From positions 186,001-250,000 of the forward strand of contig JAGQDJ010000107.1 in NCBI GenBank assembly GCA_022885665.1: a stretch of 64,000 bases of DNA, given 5' to 3'. The stretch comes from Triops longicaudatus. Lineage: Eukaryota > Arthropoda > Branchiopoda > Notostraca > Triopsidae. Below the pieces are notes generated by a model, which saw only the letters and a program-made list of their open reading frames with translations, was not told the origin of the DNA and ran no database searches. The position numbers and the translations under genes are program-made. Below are positions 1-13,500 of the stretch, in pieces (within the stretch, counting starts at the first letter, position 1; the number at the start of each line of letters is the position of its first letter).

Positions 1-481
1 TATTTTATCGTCTTGCTCTTCTCCGTCATGGAATAAGCCCAATGAACTCTATGACCCCTGCAGCAGCATGGTTGCATACGTGTGGATTTTTTTTTCTCCG
101 AGCAAGGCAATTGATATGACGGGTCTTCTAGAACACTTGTCACAGATGAGTATCAATTTTTATTACATTCCGTATGTTTAGAAGCATGGAACACGGACAA
201 CAGGCCAAGCGATCCCTGACGGCTATTACACTGGAACAACAAATCTAAATACTTTCCTCTCAAAAAAAGGTCAAATAGATCAGAAATAGCGACAACGTAT
301 TGTCTTGATAAGACTACATACGGCAGAAATGCTTTCCAGACAATAATACGAGCCAACAGGAGTACAAAGTATGACAATTACTTGTATTTTTTTCTTGGTT
401 CTGTTCTCACTATCTCAAAAATTTCGCTGTAGTTGGTTCTCGGCCGTTGCAAAACTATACAGCATATTACTTAATCCTTCT

Positions 482-507
482 AAAAAAAAAAAAAAAAAAA
501 AAAAAAA
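482..507 (+). repeat. poly(A) tract, 26 A
   Basis: An uninterrupted run of 26 A. It could be the tail of an old retroposed sequence or simple slippage. I found no target-site duplication around it and no recognisable element body upstream. Confidence 0.9.
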
Positions 508-3314
508 GGCTGTAATCGTCAAAGCTTTGTGGTATCCTCTCCCTTGTGCACGCTCTAACAGGAAGCTTGGAACAATCTAAAACACGTTTGACATTTCCCC
601 TGACCCACAAGTATATTAGGTCCATCCTTTGCTACAAACTTGTGAAGTTATGTTTCACGGAGACTCCTCTGTGCTTTCCATGATAGATTTAGTAAAACGC
701 AAACGCCATCAAAGGGAGTGCACTTGGTTCCAAAATCTTCCAGCCGATAAAAGAAAAAAGAATTTTACTGTGTGAAGGAAAAAATCTAAAGATAAAGCTG
801 CAAGACATAAAACTGGAGCTGAAACCATAACAGAAAAATAATTAGAGAATTTCTGTTTCTCCGACGTACAACCACAGCAATACAGACGATTCGGGTCTAA
901 CGTAAAAAGCGGGCAACCAAAAGATAAAAGCCAGGAAACAGCATTTCCATTATTTAGGGATTTGTGGATTTTCTTGGTGCTCTTTTTCTCTGATACTAGG
1001 TTCAAGGGAAAAAAAGGCTAGAATTACTAAATTTCTTTGACAGTATCAGTTTCGTAGTGGAAACGTGTGGGGAAAAAAGTTTGCTATTGATTTGTGGTGT
1101 TAGGCATTTTTTGTCGAATTTAAGGGTCGCTAAGATCAAACAAAACTGTCCAAGTCTTTTGGATGTAAATTTTCCAAATCATCCATCAAATATGAAAGAC
1201 CCAATATTAAATACGTTCCTATCGCTTTTTTTAGAACTCTGAATAACAAATAACCACGATAATGCTTAATACTGAACATCAAAGCTCCAACTACAAAATT
1301 TCAGACACAAACAATACAGTTTTATGTTTCACAATACAGAGCATTTTACGATAAATCTGAAAAATTAAGTCAAATTTCTAGGATAATAAAATTTTTAAGC
1401 TACTACTTCACAGTTACCAACTGTAGAAACATGCATATTTTTTTTTTGCGACCAACCTATTCGCCGGGTACTTGTTTAACTTCACTAACACTACCATTAG
1501 GCACTGCGCATTACAAAAGGAACGTCTGTTGCTGTTTCAGGAACTAGTTTTATTAAGAATCTAACAAAAGTAAGAGCTTCCATTAGTTCTCTTACTTAAG
1601 AGTTAAGCAAATTACTATTGTGAAATGTCAATAGTCATTGTTCCAGACGTGGTGACTTGTGTTCTTGTCAACCACACATAACCAACGTAATACGAACCGT
1701 GAAAAACTTTCAATCTTCACCTGAGGTCGCTTTTGTTTATTACGCGCTTCCTCAGCATTTAACCCAAGTTCTACACAGTTCTCTATTTGTTTCTTTCCAC
1801 ATTAACAATGGACGCACTAAAAGGATAAAGCAAGAAACTCCATTCTCTTGGGATATGGTATTTTATCTCTCGTAGTGATTCTCCGAGCTTGAAGTCTGCA
1901 AATATCAACGGGGGTACGCGGAAGTAATACGTCTTCTTTCCTGTACCTGTTTCGCTGGAACGTTTGCTAAGTTAACAATAGCAAGAGCGGAGAGCGAAGA
2001 AGACGGAAGAGTGCAAATAGAAAAGTCTCGCCGCTCTCCGTTTTGTCACCTTCGCAACAAACTTGACCACATCCCATAGAGCAAACACTTCTTATTCCCG
2101 AATGCACATTTCCCCAAAGCTCGTTTATCTTGATTAACAATCCTGTGTTCATCTTTATTACCTCCTTTCGCAGACAATATTCTGTAATCCTTACAGGAAC
2201 TTGTATACTTATACAGCGCAAGCTGCTTACAACGCTGTTAAATGTATGCAAAGTTAGTTGGTGTAAGTGCTGCAGAAAACTTGCTTTGTTCATGCAGCGC
2301 AGACAGTGGGTTGCGAAGAATTTTCCTATTTCATGGAGAACTTCTGTTAGCTTAAATTTAGACAGCAGAAAAGCTACGCGGTACGAAACCAGGAATGACA
2401 GGAAAAAAGATGTAACAAGGCAGTATTGCTCCGGTAAAATATGGCATAATTTCTCTCGTGGAAGCTTCAGAATCTGGAAAGCCGAGCTCTTCAGTATTCA
2501 AATTCCACTCGGAATTGAAGTAGGCGGGGCGTCTGTCAACCTTTCATCTTTCTCTCACCTCGCCCACTTGGATACGTGCTTGGTAGAAATATTGTATTTC
2601 AGCCTAAGATCTAAATCCGCCAAAATTAACCGTCCTTCACAATCTTCCTGGTTGTAATTACGGTGTGTAACGAAAAACCAAGCACAACCCTTTTTCTTCC
2701 CCCACTTTCCCCAACGCCCCAAGTGCACTATGTACATAACCCCCTTTTGGTGCTACTGAAGTTAAAAATTATCGGTCTTATTTATCGCTATTTTGTTGCA
2801 TCGACTTTTTCATTACTATAGGCGCAAGCCTATGCTGACAGTAAAAGAAAATATCACAATCCCGTGCTCAAAAACCTAAACTGTGTGTCAGCGGCACAAC
2901 GAGTGTATTTTCTTTTCCTCATCTTTCGAAGTTATCTTCCTTCAAACACACGGTAACAAGACATACGACAACGACATGAGAACCTGTAGCTTACGATCTA
3001 GAGAAATGCACTCCACTTAGTACTAAAACGTACAAGCCCCTTCGGGCAGTGGAAAGGCCACACGTGCCAAACAAAGGGGTTAAACGCATTTTAGATATTA
3101 TTATTTAGTAATCAAAATAAGGCTACAATCTTCTACAAGAAGACAAAACTATCAGACAAAATATTAGGGATTTTTCAAGGATTGATCTCATTAGTGATTT
3201 TATTACTGTACGCTTCCGCTACGTTTAAATGCTAATTGTTCAATGTAATGTCACTATCACTGGTTAGTACTCCTGTTACTGCAGTTTTTACTATTGTGTC
3301 TTTGGTCATGTGGC

Positions 3315-3323
3315 TATAAAAGG
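3315..3323 (+). promoter_or_regulatory. TATA-box-like TATAAAAGG
   Basis: A perfect TATAAAAGG. No convincing ORF follows within the next kilobase, so it may be chance, an enhancer or ncRNA promoter, or the promoter of an exon I cannot recognise. Confidence 0.25.
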
Positions 3324-5500
3324 AAGGATGGTGCGAAGCTCGGTAATTTGATCTTCACTGGCAACTAATCGTGAATCCTTCCGAGCCACAAATCACAGTA
3401 ATACTATCTCTCACGAACAGACAAAGGAAATCCCCTAGGAATAGCCAATCCGTTAGCGTTACATATATTTAACGCCGCGCATTATTAAAAAGTATTCGGC
3501 GAACAGCTTCCCTGCGAAAAGCCTCTTCAAGATAAGAACGCCGCAGTGAGATGCTTCCGCTCCCTCAAGCCAACGGAAACACTGTATAGCGAAGTTTTTG
3601 GGTTCTGTCTGAATGGTGCACTGACGTCACTGCGTGCAAGAAAAAAAGCTAATCGCAAATATCAATCGAGCACGTCGTAAAGAAAAAGGAAGAGTCTTGC
3701 TTGGCACTCAAGAAATATCGTGCCGTCAAGACCAGCATAACTTATTACTTTGAAAAGTTGGTTTCAACTGTCATTGGTAGCTGGCATGAAAGGAATTACG
3801 AAGTCAAGAAATTTGGAAATTCGTAACACTGGCTTGAGCATTAGTACTACAACTTTCTAGAAGTTATAAACGAGAGTATTACGGACTTTTTTAAAGGACA
3901 AAACGGGAAAAATGTGCTCGCCAACCTTTGTCCTGTACGTGAAACGGAAGCTAAAGCGTGCATTTGCCTTAGCTATTCAAGCAACAGCACAAAATGTCTG
4001 TCGACATATGAACTTTCTCAAGAGAACATTTGAACTTGGTTTTGGGGGTCAACGACAGCGCATTATGAGCTTCATTTCCCTTTTTTTCGGTTTTTGTTGG
4101 CTTCTGGTATTTTTTCCCCTATTATGAGGTCCCGAATAAAATAGTGGCAAATGAGTCCCAGCGGGAGTCATGTTTTCACGACCTGCAAAACAAGCATAGC
4201 GCCTGCACGATAGACATAAACAAATAGCTCTGGAGACCTTCAGGCGGCTAAAGCCACCAAGGAGAGACCAAATTAGACGATTGTTCATAACAAATAACTG
4301 ACATTAGCGAGACACGTCTTCTAGAAACTCTACCTCCGTAAATTAACACCAACCACGAATTTAGAACACACACCACTAGTCAACAATGAAAACTGTCCCG
4401 TGATCGGCACGCGACAGCAGACTGACTTCTTTGTTACATCACTGGCTTGAGGGTTTCAAACCTAAACACCTCAAACTCACAACTCTCAGATTTTTTAAAG
4501 CTTCCGTTTGTTGATGTGCGTTTTATGTACACAATAAAATATTTTTTTTAAAGCAGACTGGAGACATTTTCAAAACGAGCAAATTCCCATTCAAAAGAAT
4601 CGTGCAACGCAATGGATGGGCGTCGAAATGACTTCGAAACCACGAGGGTGAAAGTTCTTGCATGAAGTGCACCATCTCCTGTGATGGAAGGCAAAACCCC
4701 AAAAATCAATAAAGGAAGGATTGTAGCTGTGGCAGATGTTTAATTAAAGCTCGAGAGCACCTGCCAAGCCGTGTAGGTTTGTGTGAAAGAACTCGACCGG
4801 AATGGAATCTTCGCTGTAGTTTTCCGTACAGGGTTTGCCCAAGCCAGATCAGAAGAAAACGAGATGAGACAAATTAAAGGTCCTTCCTCTTCTATAGTTC
4901 ATACGAGTGTAAATGTCGGGTACATCCACTCACCGTAATGGACCAACGGAACGTGACAACGAATAACACTTCAAAATTGCTGGCCAAATCGTTGTGCATG
5001 TACATGAACAGCTAATACGGTTGCGAATAGATACTAAATCAGTGTTTTTAGAAAACCAGGCGAAATTGTTTATGGAGATACTTACAAATCCTACAGATGG
5101 TGAGTGTACGGAAAAACATGTAAACACTCTATTTTGCTATTACAGTACAGTCATTTTGAAAGGCTATGGTATTACCATCGCTTCCCAAGTCGCAAAATAC
5201 TCGATATAAAATACAACAGATATCACCCCATTACCTGGAGACAACGAAGATTCCGGGAAAAAAACTTCTTATTGACACTGTAATAAAAAACTTCTAACTT
5301 TTTCTCATTTTCTATATCGTTTTCCTGAATTTCCCACATTCTTTTCCGGCACTGTCACGCCTAGCCCCATCCAGTAGACGTCTTTTGTACCACAACTCAT
5401 TGAACTCACCCATGACAAGTTCAATAACTCTCTTTACGGCCTTCTAAGCTTCATTGATTCTCCACTGGAGTATTTCTCCAGAGCATCTTTCACTGCATTT

Positions 5501-6700
5501 TTTCTTCTGTATGTTATCGTCCCAAATCCTTGCTAGGCCAGTCACCAATAACACAGCTGCCTAAACTCCCAGAACGATCTCTGTCCATCCGTCTAAATCC
5601 GCGGTGCACATTCCTCCATGCTGTTCCTCGAAACAGGGGCGCAACCTACTAAAAAATCCCAACGACGAGCGTAAAAGCCTTTTAGGAGCGTCACGTCGCT
5701 GGGATGAGGGCCATTGATTTCCGTAGTAGGAGGACGAGATACCCCGTAATACCATTTCCCCTCGCTTTTTACTACAGTCCCAACTGCTTGCCTGTTCACT
5801 AGATGACGAAACGTGGACACGAGCACAAAAGCCTTCAGCGATATTTTGTACCAACGCACACTGGAAAACTTCCTCAGCGGAGTACACTATCTACCCTAGC
5901 AATTAACCCCAAGGGCTCAGTGATGTTGCCCTCAGCTTTCCCCTTCTTCTTGGGCAGATAATTAGAAGGTTTAATCCAGTGGTATGGAACAACACCTTAT
6001 CACAGAACTCACAGGTGTAGGCATTCAAATAACGCCCAAGCCGGTGTGAAAAGCTCATCAAATGCTGTGTCCCTAAGAGCTTTTATCACATGTCATAATC
6101 CTGTACATTGTCTTCCTTCATATTGTTAGACGTAGCTGGAATGTTCCTTGTCGCCGCTCGACAGACAGTTCTGACGGGGTAAGGCGTTTTCGGGATCGGG
6201 GTTATACTTTACTCATCACCCCTGAGTGCGGAGTGATCAATACCTGAAACGGATATATATCTGAGTTGTTATGAAAGTCCAAAGGGCCTCTACGCGCGTC
6301 AAAGGACCTTTCATTCCAGATGCCTCTCATCCCATTTTAGCTATAGCACGGAACTGAGGCTGCCAGCAATTAAATTATCCAGTGTGGATATTACGGTAGA
6401 TTTTCCAACGGCTGTGCACACTAAAAAGTGTTGAAGAAAACCGCTTCACTTCAGACCGGAACATGCTTTTCGCTGAAGCATTGCCTTAACTTTACGTTCG
6501 TTTTAATAGCGCTCAAGCTTCTCTTCGCTTACGGTACTTTGCATATTGTAGTAGCAAAGCATACATTAGAAACGAATAAGTAATAACGCTGCAGACAGCA
6601 AGCTTAAACACGCGCTTCAACTTTACGACACTACGCCGCTCAAGCTTGTAAACCGGCCGGTTAACATCCCAAGGAGTAACATTTGACCTCCCATTCCCTA
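5501..6700. other. Moderately GC-rich patch without a recognised gene
   Basis: Base composition rises over about 5560-5890, where two overlapping minus-strand frames (108 and 88 residues) are both open. Neither shows a recognisable domain, and two good frames over the same bases mainly reflect few TA-containing codons. It could be a decayed exon or an unconserved GC-rich patch. Confidence 0.35.
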
Positions 6701-7320
6701 AATGCCAACAATCAGTAAATGTCGCGCTTTATTTAAAATATATAGATTATTATTATTAATTACAATTTTATTGTTATCAGTAAATGACTTTATCTCACAG
6801 TTTCAAGTGAGCTACACAACAAAAGTCAATATAGTACATTACAGCAACAAATCGGAAATAATGCATATTTATGGCCTATCCTTTCCGATATATTTGCACA
6901 CCGAAAATCGCATCTTTAATTTCATAATGTCACAGGCCCAGCAGAGAGCAAACGCTCACGCTGGTTGGAAATAAAAAAAGAAACGTCACATGCTTTTTCG
7001 GTGGAAAATGTTTAATCGTTCGATAAGCCTAGATGATATGTGTTACGAATCGCTGGAAAGACCAATGAGGTGGAGCTCATTTATAAAACGACCAGTGTTA
7101 GTTTGTCCACCATTTTACCTAGTGTATGTAAATTGACAGGGCAACGTAAAACGAGCCTGAGTACAGTACCTAGTTCGGCCGCATGCTTTGGACCCACAGT
7201 ATAACAACTCAATTTTCGCAGAAACTGGTAACATTTTCTCCAACATTTTTTTCTTTTCGAACATGAAGCTTAGGATGTAGGTGGTAAAACTTGGAAAACA
7301 TGTTTACAATAGAATGCAAA

Positions 7321-7347
7321 CTGTCTTATGAATAAGTCATAAGACAG
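7321..7347. repeat. Perfect 11-bp hairpin
   Basis: CTGTCTTATGA (7321-7331) and its exact reverse complement (7337-7347) are separated by a 5-base loop. About 50 bp further on lies the A8-G-T28-A10 tract. A small fold-back or structured RNA is possible; no gene is attached. Confidence 0.85.
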
Positions 7348-7396
7348 CGGGAATTCTTTATCTTTCTTTTCTCTCCTTCCGGGAATGGTGAGTACT

Positions 7397-7404
7397 AAAA
7401 AAAA

Positions 7405-7440
<36 letters not shown>

Positions 7441-7443
7441 AAA
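7397..7443. repeat. A8-G-T28-A10 homopolymer block
   Basis: Eight A, one G, 28 T and ten A in succession, so the block is nearly self-complementary. It may be a minus-strand poly(A) tail of a retrocopy fused to slippage products. Such tracts are also common sites of assembly or sequencing error. Confidence 0.9.
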
Positions 7444-10400
7444 GAAAACCGCCAGAGCAATTTAATTGTACGGATCATGACATAAAAGAAATAGGAAGAT
7501 ATGCGAAAGAAAACGACGGAAGTTGGGGGAACCTTTTGTCCAAGAGCGTTTTGCACCCATTGTTTTGTATGGTGCTGTCCTCCGGAGGCAAGATCGCACG
7601 GAGAAAGGAACGGACGGAAGTTTCACTCACGGAAGGGCAGTTACGTGCCAGCTCCGTTGCTGCAATATATCTGCACATTTCTGGAACTTAAATTCAATAA
7701 GCAACTTGTTGGAGGAAAAGGGAGAGCTATACAGAACCAGGCATAGGAAATTGCGGACTCAAATTCAACTTGACTTCCTGGGAAAGAAGACATTACCAGC
7801 TCAAGAAGGTTCTCTTCTTCACAATAATCAATAGAATACAATTTTCTCTCCGGGATATATCATACGACTAAAACTGATGGTACTATGTTCACTGGCAGTC
7901 TAGAGAAACTTCCTATTTGTCATGCTGCAAAACTTGTAAACGTCATACGCTAACAGCACCAAGCGATTTGTCCACTCATTCTTGTATTTCGCTTTCGGCG
8001 TAAAACTTGGTACTTCAGCTGATCTCTGTTAACTAATGACGCCAACTTTCTTTATATTTCTTTTTCAATTATTTTAAAGTAATAAGTTTAGATTACTTGA
8101 CGGTGTATTAACGTCAAAAAGAAAGATGTTGGAGTGAGACATTTACTTGTTCATACAGAAACCCACGAGAGTTAGAATGAGAAAAAAAAAGACTTCTCAT
8201 TGTTTCATTTTCTCTTTTTGGTGCTCTCACTAACAGTAGCTATAAAACGATACTGAAAATTCGGATTTATAGCTTAATCTGGTGCGGAATTACAGCTCGT
8301 GAAAAAACAACAAGTTTAATCATTTAAGCCCTCTGTTAAATTCTTATGAGAGAAAACAACTGCTGCTACCTGCAGTGTTTAATTTGCAACCAATCATCCT
8401 CAATAACTTGATGAGCAGCCTTTACAGAGTATTACTTCCTAAGTTAAAAGGTTTGACCTTTCTTGAGTATGCTGAAGTAAAGATCAAGAACATGCCGGAT
8501 AAATGTTCAAAACCCTGCATACTGAATTAAGTCATTCAAGTTTTTATTCCAAAAGCAGTTCAAACTTAAGCCCATATAGAAATCTTGTTACAGAATCTTT
8601 TCGAAAAAATATCAAATACAGAAAGCTCGATGATGTCGAAACGCTGAAGAAAGCTGACTGTACCGGGGGAAAATGCTAAATCGTGGACACGGCATCTTTG
8701 TCAACCTCAGATACGACCGGAAGAAATAAGCCAAGTCAAGCTCTATAAATTTTGCCTGACACGGTAAGATTTATAGTTCAATGGAATTTTTTTTATAGAA
8801 CAGAAGTAATATTACTCCGAAATACATGAGCGCTCGTTAAGTTAAATGAATTATGTAACAAAACAATAAAACGGTTTGAACATTATAAGAGAAAAAATCC
8901 CATAAATTCACGTCTACTTCATCTCCTTACTTTTATGTGTAAGAAACGTTACAAAGAAACGCCCAAACCAATAAAAAGTATTCACGTCAGTCAGGCTGGA
9001 CAAATCAAGGAAAGTCTTCGGATGATTGTCGGATGTCTAAGACTAATAAGTATTCTCTCCCTCCGTTGTCGCTCTCGACCGTCAATATCCTTGTTCACCG
9101 TAAGGAGTTACATATACTATATATCAATCGGATTCCCATTCCCACAGTAACCACCAGGAAAAGCTTTTATTGCGTAGATTGCATGAAAATGAAGACAAAC
9201 TCTCCAAAAATGCGAAAAAAGTTGTTGAAAGTAGAGCGAGAGCTTTGCTTTCAGCTCTCCGTATCCGAACAAAAGTAAGAAAACGAAAATCCTTTTTATA
9301 GAAAAGAGATTAAGGTTCTGTGTAACACCATGCGTTGTTGCCGTATGTGTTAGTCTTCGTAAAATTCAACGCTTTTGTTGCTTGTGTTTGCGAATGAGCC
9401 CACTCGATACTTGTAAGCTCTTGCTTTTACCATAGAAGTAAAGCTTAACCGGAACGTAAAAGAAACTTTAACTATTTTTTCCAATCGTTTGCATCTCTAT
9501 CGCAGCTTGCTAGTAAAGAAAAAAAGAAGCTGTCTAATCTTGGAGCACTAGGTTACTGTATCGCCCTATCTCACCCCTTTCTTCGCCCCAGCGAAAGGCA
9601 GTCGATATTCCGTGCAAGACATGCTCTGTATTCTAGCTTAAATTCCCTGAGATAATCTGTTTTTCCGTCCCTGAAACTTTTCAATTCATTTTAGAGGGTA
9701 GGAGAGTTTGTCGAAAATAAAGTTTAGTTCCCATCGCCCACAAAAAAGGACGCTAGTCTCTTATAGCATTACTTAGAGCTGTCATCAGAGAGAAGCTAAA
9801 CGCCTCCTGGGCACATGCAAAAAAAAGGAGTGCAGTCCCCCAAATCAGCCTAGTCATCACCAACATGCACTTAAGCTCGCCTAGTTCTAGTTAGTATGTA
9901 TCTCGTCCTTTCTTGATGAACTTTATCCAATTCTGGGGAGATTCTGGGAAATTGGCTTCATTAGCTTACGAATCTTGGGAGCTGATTTGGAACGTTAGTC
10001 AAACTTCACTTTGAGCATGGTGCAGTCTTTTTTGGGAACAACAGTATGCCATTATAAAGCTTTCCCCTTCGCTCTACACTTCAGCCACCACTTAACACTG
10101 ATAAAAAGTGTAACTTGCAAAGTGAATAATGAGCTTCAGCTAGGAGACAAAGCAATTTAGTCGGTTGGTGTGACAAATTCAGCTCGACTGAAGTTAAATT
10201 CACATAAATGAAGTTTAATACTGTATATTTATAAGTGTTCGAATTTATAGAGTATAATAGTGCTCTATATAATGCACTCATGTCGGAAAACAAGCAAGGC
10301 AGTGTCTCAGTAACGCGGAAGTGGTACGTGTCGGGCAATGAAAAACGCAAAAAAAAAAATTAGATTGACGTTTTATATTTTTATCGTTGTTGCCTTCATT

Positions 10401-10685
10401 GGTGAAGAGATATTTTTAATAATTTGAAAAATCTCGGATTCCATCCGCATTCTTTCTTTTCAAGCTTAGGTAAAGAAAGGAAGGGTGAGTTCGTGGTTGA
10501 GGTGGATGAAACTTTGTTTGCTGTTGGGCCACGCTTTCAGTTGCCGGTTGAAGTCGAGTAAAGTAACCAAAAGAGTTCATATGCTTTAACAACAAAACAC
10601 TACAAACTGTACTTACAATCATGCATACAATTTGTTTAGCCGTTTACGGAGGCGCAGAGTTCTGCGCTTCCTTGAAAAATTTTGC
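7444..10685. other. Non-coding stretch
   Basis: Several overlapping ORFs of 60-100 residues lie at 7475-7841 in four frames, none recognisable. The rest is AT-rich. I see no domain, RNA gene or repeat that can be supported. Confidence 0.55.
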
Positions 10686-10786
10686 ATTTAGACAAATGCA
10701 GTAATTGCATTTATCTAAATCCAATTACTGCATTATTGGCGTCCTCTTCCAGTTTGTCAAGATTCGCGCCAATAATGCAGCAATTG
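10686..10786. repeat. Compound fold-back element (three nested hairpins)
   Basis: Three inverted repeats share sequence. (1) 10686-10700 pairs with 10706-10720: 15 bp, one mismatch, 5-base loop. (2) 10695-10707 pairs with 10722-10734: 13 bp, perfect. (3) 10722-10741 (CAATTACTGCATTATTGGCG) pairs with 10767-10786: 20 bp, one mismatch, 25-base loop. A 13-mer thus occurs in alternating orientation, so the hairpins compete. This could be a small MITE-like fold-back element or a regulatory cruciform. No flanking target duplication was established. Confidence 0.85.
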
Positions 10787-12200
10787 CTCTAATAAATTTA
10801 TATCCTTTCTGTTAAAGTTTGAATGCATTACACTTTTATTTTAATTTCCTATAAATTTTTTACTTTCTTTATTCATTTAATTTCATTTAACTTCTACAAG
10901 AATGCTTAATACTACAATTTACTGACTCCTTTGCGTCTTAGAAATCTCAGGAAAATTCGATTGCTGTACATGAATAATAAGTTATCTGCAAAGCGCTAGA
11001 ACGCCCGTCACTCTTCCATGCAAACGTACTCCTTTGCTTGCAAGTCGCTTAAAACTTCTGTGATGCACCGGATTTGTCAATTGGATTTGAGAATATATAC
11101 ACGATCCCAGAAAATTAGAGGCAAGCCGTGGAGTCTACTTAGGATCGAAAAGGATTACAGAAGAATTATGCATTTTTTTAGCATTTTATAGGCAATTCCA
11201 TACCCCCTTTTTTTGTGGAAGACTGCACATATGTAACAGTCGTCTGTCACTAATGAAAGGCTAAACAAAGTGAAAGAATAACGCATGAACAAGTAATTAT
11301 GAATTTCATCTGCAAATTCAATAGCATATTAGACTTCATCGCATGGTATTTCAGTCTTTTTCGTTTAGTTTTTCTCTCTCTCTCGCTACCCACGTGTTTG
11401 GCTTCGCATCTTCCGCAAGGATTTCAATCTTCTCTACTGAGAGAAGTTTCATCAAGACTAAGAGAAAAAAAAATGAAATCTCTTCCTTGCGAATTAAGCA
11501 AAAGATTAATTATAATCTCTCATGTGTACAAACGTTTGCTTCTTTAAGTAAAAAAATTTAGTAATTTTCCTCCTTCATTTATTAGCTACCGTGCCGCCCC
11601 CATGTGATAATATCACAGCTACGCAAAGCCAGTATTACTCTTGCATTTCTATTCTGCTTCTAATTTCCCTCCTGATTCACATCACGTAGAATTTTCCACA
11701 CGATCGCCAGACGAACGCCGCCATCTCGGTAGTTACATCGAACTTCACTCAGATAATCTAATACGCGTAAAACTGACTCCGGTGAGCCATAAAGTTTATT
11801 CATGATGCAGCCATATCCGGTCACGGAAGCAGTGATGCAGCCATTTCTATAGTACCAAATATCTAATGTATACCGCTATCAATCTTTCCTACTAATTGAC
11901 CTACAATGCAGAAATAACACTGCCTCAGACACTTTCTCTAATGTGTTCTCTAAGTCATTGCACAAAACAAGAGTTCTATCTATTCTTTCACACCACATGC
12001 AGCTTCACTTATTGGTGAACATCCTCCTAATCTAACAAATTGCGTTCAATACCGGTATATCCTGATAAACCGGAATCCACAATTTTGGAGGGTAGGTTGA
12101 TCGTATATGATAGCGAACTATCATCCTTCTCTTGGGTACATTTCTGTGCGTTTCTTTCCTACACTCTTAAGATACCTTCGTCAGCAAGCTTATATTAAGT
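10787..12200. other. AT-rich non-coding stretch
   Basis: No gene or strong structure seen. A short TC-rich run lies near 11366-11383. ORFs are below 85 residues and without recognisable domains. Confidence 0.55.
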
Positions 12201-13500
12201 CAAGCTGAACTAAGCCTCAGAGAAAAGCCATTGCTTCCTTAACTCCCTACGCACCCACGAAGAAAAAGCATTACCTAGCCACAGCCTAAAACGGACGCGT
12301 AGAAGCACTCACGGTTTATTCTAAGGCCCACGCGAGAGCCTAGACGCAACAGAAAGGAGGACGAAGTCACAGCAAGGAGAGAAATTGGGCATACAGCGAA
12401 ATCAAGAAAAGTCTTCCCATCCGAAGATGTAATCGACTGTGCCCTCCCTTCATTAAGACGAATCTCTCTGCTTCCTTTCACCTATACATGTCCAGAGAAA
12501 CTTTTGGCTCCCACAAAAGCTCTACTCCCACGTCCAGCAAAGCTCATTCTCCCTTCCCCATCTTCTACTTCCCTCAGAAAACTGTGTAAATATAAGTCCC
12601 AAGTTGTATAAAAGACACAAAGGAACAAAAATACGAATGCAGCAACAAAACCAGAAATTGGTCTTGTTGAAAGAAACTTAACTTTCTAAAAAAAGGAAAA
12701 ACACTCTTAACCAATGAAGCGTTACCTTATGAGTCAATCAGTTTTCAACGCAGCTTTTCGTCGAAAAGAACCTTCCACAAGCAGCCGAACGTATTTCTGT
12801 CTTCAGTCTCGCCTGATACCGATCAAAACGCTAGCACCCCAACGTATCGCAATCAGATTCACCGATCTTCCAAATTTTCCTTCCCAGAGATGTTTCTATA
12901 ACAACCAGCCGCTGTTAAGTCATGTACCAGGGCCGACACTTGTGCACCGTTTATCAAACTACTTATCCAAGTACCTGCGACCACCTGAAGACCAAACTTG
13001 AGAATGTTTGGAAATAAAGTCCCACAAACACTCGTGGACTCGAATAACTACGCGGTCACAGAGAAGCTACAGCATCCACATACTCCCCTTGTGGAACTGC
13101 CCCCAAGTTATCCCTTACACCCTGGCTGTATCCGTCCGCAGAACTGCGTCTTTGCCAGTTTCCCTTTCGTTCTATCCTAGTTCCCAAATACAAGCGGCAA
13201 CGGTTTCCAATCATGCGCCATGTACAGAACCCAGTGTTGTTGGGAAACGCAGTAATCTGCTTCCCGCTTGCATAGCGTAGGCTTTATCCTGGGGACGCCG
13301 AACCCTGATTCTCCACGCAGCTTTTCTGGACTCAGGGCGGAAAGATGCTGAGTAGCATACCGAGCCACTCTTGCCCTCATAGAGCCGTAAGAGCTTTTGT
13401 GGACATTCCTTTTCCCCCATGTGCATAAAAAGAAAACTAACGTCGGAGTTGGGTCCCAATCCTTGACAGAGGAAAAGAAACACGTTATCGACTAAAAAGA
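12201..13500. other. GC-elevated patch with short unrecognised ORFs
   Basis: A TATAAAAG at 12607-12614 is followed about 100 bp later by a + strand ORF of 95 residues (12714-13001) with a basic, Ser-rich start. A second 60-residue + strand frame (12998-13180) overlaps its end. Minus-strand frames are open over the same bases, so coding strand and reality are uncertain. No domain is recognised. It may be a decayed gene or a lineage-specific short gene. Confidence 0.25.
12607..12614 (+). promoter_or_regulatory. TATA-box-like TATAAAAG
   Basis: It lies about 107 bp before the ATG of the 95-residue ORF at 12714, a reasonable promoter spacing. Support is only this spacing. Confidence 0.25.

Larger units (their letters stand above)
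1..5500. other. AT-rich non-coding stretch
   Basis: I see no recognisable gene here. ORFs on both strands are short and have the look of chance frames: no domains, odd residue mix, and overlapping open frames on opposite strands. One piece, about 5022-5099 on the + strand, reads as a plausible helix and runs into a GTGAGT, but it has no partner exon. A poly(A) run and a TATA-like box inside the stretch are listed separately. Confidence 0.6.

Noticed and set aside
2130..2657. + strand ORF of 175 residues
   Set aside because: No recognisable domain and antisense frames are open over parts of the same bases; probably chance.
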